A DNA stretch of 10,571 nucleotides from Actinomycetota bacterium (GTDB lineage Bacteria > Actinomycetota > Actinomycetes > Nanopelagicales > Nanopelagicaceae): the NCBI GenBank assembly GCA_009702465.1, contig WLHY01000022.1, positions 1 through 10,571 of the forward strand. The letters are read 5' to 3'. Position numbers and translations under genes: made by a program. Positions 4,639-10,571 of the stretch are shown here, one piece after another. The first letter of the stretch is position 1. The number at the start of each line of letters is the position of its first letter. The notes below the pieces were generated by a model that saw nothing but the letters and a program-made list of their open reading frames with translations, was not told the origin of the DNA and made no database searches.

Positions 4639-6139
4639 ATTGAGCGCAGTACTACCAACGCCAAAGATCGCTGCCAAGAATTTGGCAGATTTTAACCCTG
4701 CAATATTTACGCAAGATCTTTTGATCACCGGCGTTAAATTAAATGCTCAAGCAATACAACCGGGTGATTTATTCATCGCATTGCCTGGCGCCAAAACTCA
4801 TGGTTTAAATTTTGCTGACTTAGCCATTAAAAATGGAGCGGTCGCAATACTCTCCGATAAATCCCAGCAGGCAGCAGAGATTAAGGTGCCGCACTTTGTT
4901 GCATCTAATCCGCGAGAGCTAGTTGGTGAGATAAGTGCTTGGTTGTATGACTCACCATTTAAATCATTAATTGCAGTTGGTATCACCGGTACCAATGGAA
5001 AAACAACTACCTCAAATCTCGTTAAGCAGTTATGGCAGTTGGCGGGCCTTTCAGCTGGTGTGATTGGAACACTTGGAGTAGAGGTAGGAAGCGATAAGTT
5101 TGAATCAAGCAGAACCACCCCAGAAGCAAGTGATCTCCAATCGATTGCAGCGATGATGGTACAAAAGAATGTAAGCCATCTGGCAATGGAGGTTTCTAGT
5201 CATGCATTAGAGCTTGGTCGAGTAAATGGTGCACACTTTCAAATTGGCGCATTCTCAAATTTAACTCAAGATCATCTAGATTTTCATGGCAATATGGAGA
5301 GCTACTACCTAGCTAAGGCAAAATTATTTGATCAAAAGCTAAGTAACAAGATGGTGGTAAATATTGATGATCCGTACGGTAAGCGCCTTCAATCTGAAGT
5401 GAAAAACCCCATTATTACTGTCGCTCGTCAAAGCAAAACGGCTGACTGGAGTTATGCATCCTACGAATCACAGATAAATGGATACAAACTCTCGATCTCA
5501 CACCTTGGTGTTGAAGTAATTAATTGTGATTACAACTTATTGGGGGAGTACAACCTAGATAATCTACTTTTGGCGGTAGCCATTGTCTTCGAAACTGGAT
5601 TAACTGCATCTCAAATTGAGCAAGTTATTCCATTGCTGCAAAGTATTCCTGGTCGTCTAGAGAAATTAGAGCTTGGCCAAAGTTTTAATGCCGTGATCGA
5701 TTATGCCCACACACCAGATGCGGTTGATCGAGTGTTAAAGAGCGCCCAGGCTTTTACATCTGGCAAGGTAATTGCCGTGCTGGGATGTGGTGGTGATCGT
5801 GATCAAAGCAAACGCGCCATTATGGGTAACTCATTACTGATCGGATCAGATGTTGCAATCTTTACAAGTGATAATCCACGAGGTGAATCTGCCGAAGCGA
5901 TACTCCTGCAAATGGTGGGTGATAATCAGATAAACACCCCGAATATGGTCGTTACAGATCGAAGAGATGCGATTGCATATGCTGTTTCAGTGGCAGAACA
6001 AGGGGATACGGTGTTAGTGCTCGGTAAAGGTCATGAAACTGGCCAAGAGATAAATGGCGAAGTTCACCCATTTGATGATTTTATTGAGCTCGAAAGTGCA
6101 ATTAAATCAAAGATTAAAAATCAGATTAAGCAGATCTAA
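4631..6139 (+). CDS. murE: UDP-MurNAc-L-Ala-D-Glu : meso-diaminopimelate ligase
   Basis: A cytoplasmic Mur ligase that adds the third stem residue to the peptidoglycan precursor using ATP. From GTG 4631 it is 502 residues, close to the usual 490-510. The substrate domain includes the QPGDLFIALPGAKTHG segment (43-58). The P-loop is GITGTNGKTTT (117-127), with catalytic K124. AMEVSSHALELGR and NLTQDHLDFHG follow in the central domain, along with an AKAKLF lysine site that is usually carbamylated. The C-terminal domain has DNPR at 414-417, the motif that selects meso-diaminopimelate over lysine, so the wall should be DAP-type. An in-frame upstream extension to 4541 lies entirely inside ftsI and looks non-coding; GTG 4631, eight bases inside ftsI, is preferred and suggests coupled re-initiation. 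TTG 4640 is an alternative. No clear Shine-Dalgarno sequence precedes either. Confidence 0.94.
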   Translation: MSELSAVLPTPKIAAKNLADFNPAIFTQDLLITGVKLNAQAIQPGDLFIALPGAKTHGLNFADLAIKNGAVAILSDKSQQAAEIKVPHFVASNPRELVGEISAWLYDSPFKSLIAVGITGTNGKTTTSNLVKQLWQLAGLSAGVIGTLGVEVGSDKFESSRTTPEASDLQSIAAMMVQKNVSHLAMEVSSHALELGRVNGAHFQIGAFSNLTQDHLDFHGNMESYYLAKAKLFDQKLSNKMVVNIDDPYGKRLQSEVKNPIITVARQSKTADWSYASYESQINGYKLSISHLGVEVINCDYNLLGEYNLDNLLLAVAIVFETGLTASQIEQVIPLLQSIPGRLEKLELGQSFNAVIDYAHTPDAVDRVLKSAQAFTSGKVIAVLGCGGDRDQSKRAIMGNSLLIGSDVAIFTSDNPRGESAEAILLQMVGDNQINTPNMVVTDRRDAIAYAVSVAEQGDTVLVLGKGHETGQEINGEVHPFDDFIELESAIKSKIKNQIKQI

Positions 6140-6144
6140 TTCTC

Positions 6145-7548
6145 ATGATTAAAATCTCCGCCAAAGAGTTTGCCCAGATAGTTTCTGGTGAAATAGTTGC
6201 AATTGCAGATGATGAAGTACTTAATCAGTCACCAGTCATAAACTCAAAGATTGCAACTGCTGATAATTTCTTTGCTGCATTTGTTGGCGAAAATGCGGAT
6301 GGCCATGATTACGTTGCGGAGGCATTATCAAATGGTGCAAAATTTGCCTTAGTTTCAAAGCGGGTATCTCAACCATCAATTCTAGTAAAGGATGTTGGTG
6401 CGGCACTTTTACAATTGAGTAAAGCGGTACGGGATCGACTACCCAACATGAAGGTAATTGGAATTACTGGATCACAGGGCAAGACCACAACTAAGGAGTA
6501 TCTCGCCTCAATTCTTAGCCTTGTTGGCGATACTGTGGCAACAAAAGGAAATTTCAATACCGATATTGGCTTGCCGTTAACCATCTTAAGAGCAGATGAG
6601 AATACTCAATTCTGTATTCTCGAAATGGGAGCAAGGCATGCTGGTGATATTGATTTACTAACCAAAGTTAGCTCGCCAAATGTTGGCGTTGTTCTCGTCG
6701 TGGGAAGTGCGCACCTGTCTGAGTTTGGATCTGTTGAAGGTATTGCTAAAACCAAGGGTGAGTTAATTAGAGCTTTACCAGCTGGGGCCACTGCGGTATT
6801 GGGTAATCAAGATAGGTTCACACCGAAGATGGCTGATGGTTTGGATTTGAAGAGATTGATCATTGGCGAGGATGTACGAGCTGGCAACCTCGAACTGCCT
6901 GGTGGTTATGCCCACTTTGATTTAGTTACACCAACTGGACGGGTACCAGTTTCCCTCGCACAACTAGGAGAGCACCAAGTTCTTAACGCCCTTGCAGCTG
7001 CAACCGCAGCATTTGCTTTAGGAGTAAGTAATGAAAAAATTGCAGATGGATTAACTACATCAGATTCAATGAGCAAATGGCGCATGCAGGTTGAAGAGGT
7101 TGCTGGCATCACCATAATTCATGATTATTACAATGCAAATCCCGAAAGCATGAAGGCTGCCATTAAGAGTTTAGTTGTATTGACTCAGATAAGTGGCGGG
7201 GCATCATGGTCGATACTTGGCAAGATGCATGAATTAGGCAGCACCGAATCAGAGCGCCATCTAGAGGTGCTCAAGTACGGCGCTGAAATGGGTGTAGATC
7301 ATTTTGTGGCGGTGGGATGCGATCTTTATGCTGGTACAGATATTGATAAGAATCAGAATCTTAAAGAAATCCTGGCGCAGATGAGTTTTCATTACTGCCT
7401 AGACCACAACGCTGTTTTACAGTTGGTTAGTAATTTTTCAGCTGGCGATGTTCTGTTACTAAAAGCATCAAGATCTGAAAAATTTGAGGATCTAGCAGAT
7501 CAAATTAAATTGCAGTTACAAAAGAGGCAAGAGGAGGAGAGCTCTTGA
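6145..7548 (+). CDS. murF: UDP-MurNAc-tripeptide : D-alanyl-D-alanine ligase
   Basis: A 467-residue Mur ligase that adds the D-Ala-D-Ala dipeptide to complete UDP-MurNAc-pentapeptide. The N-terminal substrate domain ends in FFAAFVGENADGHDYV, the family's 'F-x-A-x-x-G-x-x-x-D-G-H-[DN]' motif. The usual preceding DSR is NSK here. The P-loop is GITGSQGKTTTKE (106-118), where S-x-G distinguishes MurF from MurD and MurE (T-N-G). GNFNTDIGLPLTIL and LEMGARHAGDI are standard MurF motifs. DYYNANPESMKAA (327-339) is the family signature of the C-terminal domain. The ATG at 6145 is five bases after the murE stop, with no good Shine-Dalgarno sequence, so it probably depends on coupling. The acidic tail EEESS is encoded by the GAGGAGGAGAGC segment that doubles as the mraY ribosome-binding site. 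Confidence 0.95.
   Translation: MIKISAKEFAQIVSGEIVAIADDEVLNQSPVINSKIATADNFFAAFVGENADGHDYVAEALSNGAKFALVSKRVSQPSILVKDVGAALLQLSKAVRDRLPNMKVIGITGSQGKTTTKEYLASILSLVGDTVATKGNFNTDIGLPLTILRADENTQFCILEMGARHAGDIDLLTKVSSPNVGVVLVVGSAHLSEFGSVEGIAKTKGELIRALPAGATAVLGNQDRFTPKMADGLDLKRLIIGEDVRAGNLELPGGYAHFDLVTPTGRVPVSLAQLGEHQVLNALAAATAAFALGVSNEKIADGLTTSDSMSKWRMQVEEVAGITIIHDYYNANPESMKAAIKSLVVLTQISGGASWSILGKMHELGSTESERHLEVLKYGAEMGVDHFVAVGCDLYAGTDIDKNQNLKEILAQMSFHYCLDHNAVLQLVSNFSAGDVLLLKASRSEKFEDLADQIKLQLQKRQEEESS
7531..7539 (+). promoter_or_regulatory. Strong ribosome-binding site for the TTG start of mraY
   Basis: GAGGAGGAG, with perfect AGGAGG at 7532-7537, lies 7 bases before TTG 7545, inside the last codons of murF. 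It is the best Shine-Dalgarno match within the rsmH-ftsW block and justifies a non-ATG start for mraY. Confidence 0.8.
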
Positions 7549-8603
7549 GAGGTATTTTGCTAGCGGGCGGAATCTCCGCCCTTTTTGCATTTTTTGCAAC
7601 TCCAGTACTAATTAAATTTTTAGCAAAAAAGGGTTTTGGTCAATTCATCAGAGAGGATGGACCGACAACTCACCACATAAAACGTGGCACTCCAACGATG
7701 GGTGGCTTGATCCTAATTTCAGCATCCACTCTTGGGTACGGACTAAGTCATCTAATTACCTCAATTGCAATGACAACATCTGCACTTTTGGTTTTGGGCT
7801 TGGTTATCGCACTGGGATTCGTAGGCTTTATCGATGATTATTTAAAGGTGGCAAAGAAGAGATCACTCGGTTTAACCGCTAGGCAAAAGATATTTGGTCA
7901 GGTATTGGCGGCAAGTGGATTTGCCTACGCTGGATTGCAATTTCCAGATAGCGATGGATTGACTCCAATCTCAACCAACCTATCAACTGTTCGTGATACA
8001 TCAATCAAACTCTCAATTTTATTGGTGATCATTTGGGTAGTTTTTATGGTGCTTGGGACAAGCAACGGCGTTAATTTAACTGATGGGCTAGATGGCTTAG
8101 CTACTGGTGCTGCAGTTATGGTTTTCATAGCATTTATTTTGATTGGTGTTTGGGAGTTCGGGCAAAGTTGTGCGATCTCTCCCGGATTAAAGTGTTACAA
8201 CGTTCGAGATCCACTTGATCTTGCGGTACTGGCAGCTGCATTTGCGGGCGCTTGCGGTGGATTTCTCTGGTGGAACGCATCTCCGGCCAAGATATTTATG
8301 GGTGATGTCGGCTCCTTGGCATTAGGTGGTGCGTTAGCGGGAATTGCAATTACATTAAGAATCCAACTTTTATTGGCGGTGCTTGGATTCCTATTTGTTT
8401 TAATCACCGCATCGGTAATTATTCAAGTCGTATATTTCAAAATCAGTGGTGGTAAGCGAGTCTTTAAAATGGCACCACTTCAGCATCATTTCGAATTACT
8501 TGGCTGGGGTGAAGTAACAATTGTTATTCGCTTTTGGATCATTGCCAGCCTAGGTGTTGCAGCTGGACTTGGTTTGTTTTACGCCCAATGGGTGGTTTCA
8601 TAA
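7545..8603 (+). CDS. mraY: Phospho-MurNAc-pentapeptide transferase
   Basis: A 352-residue polytopic membrane enzyme that transfers phospho-MurNAc-pentapeptide from UDP to undecaprenyl phosphate, making lipid I at the inner face of the membrane. The start is TTG, sharing TTGA with the murF stop; the perfect ribosome-binding site supports it, and translation gives the expected short lead into the first helix (MRGILLAGGISALFAF). Motifs in order: DGPTTHHIKRGTPTMGG (38-54), FIDDYLK with D97 and D98, NLTDGLDGLATG (177-188), FMGDVGSLALGG with D254, and PLQHHFELLGWGE (311-323). The acidic residues are the Mg2+ and catalytic set. The loop histidine motif reads QHH rather than HHH. About ten hydrophobic helices are visible, and the length is typical (320-360). 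Confidence 0.96.
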   Translation: MRGILLAGGISALFAFFATPVLIKFLAKKGFGQFIREDGPTTHHIKRGTPTMGGLILISASTLGYGLSHLITSIAMTTSALLVLGLVIALGFVGFIDDYLKVAKKRSLGLTARQKIFGQVLAASGFAYAGLQFPDSDGLTPISTNLSTVRDTSIKLSILLVIIWVVFMVLGTSNGVNLTDGLDGLATGAAVMVFIAFILIGVWEFGQSCAISPGLKCYNVRDPLDLAVLAAAFAGACGGFLWWNASPAKIFMGDVGSLALGGALAGIAITLRIQLLLAVLGFLFVLITASVIIQVVYFKISGGKRVFKMAPLQHHFELLGWGEVTIVIRFWIIASLGVAAGLGLFYAQWVVS

Positions 8604-8604
8604 C

Positions 8605-9984
8605 ATGTCATTTATTGCCCAATTATCGGGCAAGGAGTGTTTAGTAGTTGGTGCCGGAGTTACTGGGCAAGCTGTGGCAAAGGTTTTAATTAGTTATGGC
8701 GCACAGGTTGTTTTTTTTGATGAGAAGGTTAGAGAGTCTCAATCTAAAATTATCTCCGAGATTGATTCGCTGCCAACAAAATTTGATTTGGTGATTGTTT
8801 CACCAGGCTGGCGCAAGGATCACCCAGTTATTAAGAAAATGATTGCCGCTGGTGTTTCAGTAAAAAGTGAGCTGGATTTAGCCTGGCTTATCAAAAAGGA
8901 GATTGCGCCCAATCAAAAATGGGTAGGACTAACTGGAACTAACGGCAAGACGACCACCATTCAGATGGTGCAAAGTATTTTTGATGCAGCAGGGATGAAG
9001 GCGCTTGCATGTGGCAATCTAGGTGAACCAGTGATCTCTGCGGTCTGCCGAACGCCGGCTCTTGAGATTCTGGCACTCGAGCTCTCCTCCTTTCAAATAG
9101 ATTGGAGCGAGTTACCAGAGTATGAATCAATTGCAATCTTAAATATCGCAGAGGATCACATTGATTGGCATGGTTCATTTGAAAATTACGCAAAAGCTAA
9201 GTTAAAACTGCTATCTCAAAGCAAACAGAGCTTCATAAATAAATCAGACCCGTTCTTAGCTAGCCGACATATGAATCAAAGTGGTGTTATTTGGTTTTCC
9301 CTTGATACACCAGCCCCAGGTGAGATTGGATTGGTTGAAGAGTTAATTGTTGATCGCGCATTCTCACCCTCACAACTTCAAGCTGGTGAGATCGCAGAGA
9401 TTGTTGATGTAAAACCAACCGTTCCACATAATATTTTGAATGCAATGGCGGCAGCATCGTTGGCACTATCGCTGAAGATCTCCTACTCCGATATCAAATC
9501 TGGATTGAAATCATTTTCAACAGATCACCACAGAATGGAGATCATCGGAAACTTTAATCAGATTACTTGGATTGATGATTCAAAGGCAACAAATCCACAC
9601 GCCGCAGCCGCTGCCATTATGGCAAATTTAAATGTTATTTGGATTGCTGGTGGACTTGCTAAAGGAGCAAGTATGGATGATTTAGTTAAGAGATGCGCGC
9701 CACGAATTAAGGCAGCTATTTTGATCGGTAAAGATAGAGATTTAATCAAGAGCTCATTAAGCAAATTTGCACCAGATACTCCAACATACCTAATTGATTT
9801 AACGGAGAGTAAAGAGAAAATGCTAATTGAGGTAGTGAAATTAGCTGCCAATTTAGCTAAAGCGGGGGATACCGTATTGCTAGCACCAGCATGTGCATCT
9901 ATGGATCAATTCTCTTCCTATGCAGAACGGGGAGAGTTATTTGCTAATGCAGTCAAGGAGTTGAATTCAGGTGGGTTCAAATGA
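8605..9984 (+). CDS. murD: UDP-MurNAc-L-alanine : D-glutamate ligase
   Basis: A 459-residue cytoplasmic Mur ligase that adds D-glutamate as the second stem residue; it acts before MurE although it is encoded after it. An N-terminal Rossmann-like domain starts with CLVVGAGVTGQAVAK (12-26) and contains IVSPGW. The P-loop is VGLTGTNGKTTT (107-118), with K115. ELSSFQ and NIAEDHIDWHGSFENYAKAK follow. The C-terminal domain has WIDDSKATNPHAA (322-334), IAGGLAKG and the family end motif LLAPACASMDQFSSYAERGELF (425-446). The ATG 8605 lies one base after the mraY stop. A further in-frame extension back to GTG 8554 would lie inside mraY and add 17 residues not expected for MurD, so it was not used. A weak GGGTGG (8590-8595) could serve as ribosome-binding site. 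The stop overlaps the ftsW start (ATGA). Confidence 0.95.
   Translation: MSFIAQLSGKECLVVGAGVTGQAVAKVLISYGAQVVFFDEKVRESQSKIISEIDSLPTKFDLVIVSPGWRKDHPVIKKMIAAGVSVKSELDLAWLIKKEIAPNQKWVGLTGTNGKTTTIQMVQSIFDAAGMKALACGNLGEPVISAVCRTPALEILALELSSFQIDWSELPEYESIAILNIAEDHIDWHGSFENYAKAKLKLLSQSKQSFINKSDPFLASRHMNQSGVIWFSLDTPAPGEIGLVEELIVDRAFSPSQLQAGEIAEIVDVKPTVPHNILNAMAAASLALSLKISYSDIKSGLKSFSTDHHRMEIIGNFNQITWIDDSKATNPHAAAAAIMANLNVIWIAGGLAKGASMDDLVKRCAPRIKAAILIGKDRDLIKSSLSKFAPDTPTYLIDLTESKEKMLIEVVKLAANLAKAGDTVLLAPACASMDQFSSYAERGELFANAVKELNSGGFK
9969..9974 (+). promoter_or_regulatory. Ribosome-binding site of ftsW
   Basis: AGGTGG, 5 of 6 to AGGAGG, lies 6 bases before ATG 9981, inside the end of murD. It supports the ATGA-overlap start. 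Confidence 0.6.
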
Positions 9985-10571
9985 GAAGCACTACTTCAAC
10001 AAAAGGTTATCGGGGAGTTTTCCTTCGCCCTGAGCTACCGTTTTACTTGATTCTTTGGTCAGTCATCGCATTATCTGGCATCGGTTTAACGATGGTGCTT
10101 TCAGCTTCAGCTGTGGAGTCGCTGCAGGACAATGGTTCTACTTATTCAATCTTCATCAAACAATTTCTATTTTTTATCCTGGGCGGAGCCAGCGCTTATT
10201 GGGCGTACCGGGTAAAGGGAGCTATTTGGTTGCTAGTTGCAAGGTACTCATTGCTGCTTTCGATCTTCTTTTTAGCGCTGCCATTTGTTCCAGGTTTAGG
10301 TAAAAATGTAAATGGAAACCGAAACTGGGTTGAGTTTGCAGGCTTTACGTTACAACCATCTGAGTTTGCAAAATTTGCGTTAATTTTATGGTGCGCCCTG
10401 CATCTGCGAAAGAGCGAGAGCAAGAGTGCAGATGGCTTTATCAAGAGTCCACTAATTGTGATTTTGCCAGGAGCGCTAGTAATAGAGAGCTTTGTTTTAT
10501 TTCAACGAGATCTTGGAACTGCAATTCTAATCTTTGGAATTCTAGGTGGGTTACTTTTCGTCTCTGGCGCA
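9981..10571 (+). CDS. ftsW: Septal peptidoglycan glycosyltransferase FtsW, N-terminal part (3' end outside window)
   Basis: An open frame from ATG 9981 to the right edge encodes 197 residues, roughly half of a typical SEDS protein. FtsW polymerises lipid II glycan strands at the septum together with FtsI, encoded upstream. After a short basic cytoplasmic N-terminus (1-19), hydrophobic helices are visible at about 20-42, 57-77, 81-104, 127-143, 156-174 and from 178 to the edge. The SEDS signature NGNRNWVEFAGFTLQPSEFAK (residues 111-131) is intact. QRDLGTA (175-181) is the family's Q-x-D-L-G-T motif. FtsW is preferred over RodA because of its place between murD and the expected murG. The start overlaps the murD stop by four bases and has an AGGTGG ribosome-binding site. 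The catalytic aspartate loop lies beyond the window. Confidence 0.95.
   Translation, partial: MRSTTSTKGYRGVFLRPELPFYLILWSVIALSGIGLTMVLSASAVESLQDNGSTYSIFIKQFLFFILGGASAYWAYRVKGAIWLLVARYSLLLSIFFLALPFVPGLGKNVNGNRNWVEFAGFTLQPSEFAKFALILWCALHLRKSESKSADGFIKSPLIVILPGALVIESFVLFQRDLGTAILIFGILGGLLFVSGA

Noticed and set aside
7545-8603. MraY QHH instead of HHH as a defective active site
   Set aside because: The aspartates D97, D98 and D254 are intact, and I believe QHH occurs in other actinobacterial MraY proteins, so it is probably a lineage variant.
8554-8604. Upstream GTG start for murD inside mraY
   Set aside because: The 17 extra residues do not resemble a MurD N-terminus; ATG 8605 right after the mraY stop gives the standard start.
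10055-10444. Short open frames on both strands over the ftsW region
   Set aside because: They are shadows of the ftsW frame that runs from 9981 to the edge with intact SEDS motifs; no frameshift is needed.

Overview
This window is the 5' two-thirds of an actinobacterial division and cell wall (dcw) cluster, all on the + strand, preceded by the tail of a DNA polymerase IV gene and a DUF3040 gene. The order mraZ - rsmH(mraW) - ftsL-like - ftsI - murE - murF - mraY - murD - ftsW, the DUF3040 neighbour (a family essentially confined to Actinobacteria) and the DNPR motif of a meso-diaminopimelate-adding MurE all point to an actinobacterium. The base composition is clearly AT-leaning for that phylum and the spacing is tight, which suggests a streamlined low-GC lineage such as the freshwater acI/Nanopelagicales group. 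That placement is inference; no rRNA is present to confirm it.

Layout. 3-233: C-terminal end of dinB. 234-290: short gap with a likely leaderless promoter. 291-647: small two-helix DUF3040 membrane protein. 672-697: intrinsic terminator that separates it from the dcw operon. 700-849: dcw control region, with a 79-base tract containing no C on the + strand (735-813), about seven 10-bp-phased TGGGN-like MraZ boxes and a sigma-70-like promoter embedded in them. 850-1281: mraZ. 1281-1490: a 209-base spacer that is a GC-rich folded element followed by an AT-rich ribosome-binding segment. 1491-10571: eight genes packed head to tail, joined by stop/start overlaps (TAATG, ATGA, GTG inside the previous gene, TTGA, ATGA) or gaps of 1-5 bases. 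ftsW runs off the right edge.

How the genes work together. MraZ is the cluster's own repressor. RsmH methylates 16S rRNA. The FtsL-like protein, FtsI and FtsW form the septal synthase module. MurE, MurF and MurD build the UDP-MurNAc-pentapeptide and MraY transfers it to the lipid carrier. One transcript, probably from the promoter at 781-808, would serve them all.

The most interesting element lies between mraZ and rsmH. A 25-position long-range stem (1281-1305 with 1414-1438) begins on the last base of the mraZ stop codon and encloses two solid hairpins. The whole 8-base apical loop of the first hairpin (1326-1333, ACTTCCCC) is the exact reverse complement of the rsmH Shine-Dalgarno segment 1481-1488 (GGGGAAGT). 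This predicts a pseudoknot that hides the rsmH ribosome-binding site and, through translational coupling, could set output of the downstream division genes. The position matches the published 'mraW RNA motif' of Actinobacteria, whose function I do not know to have been established.
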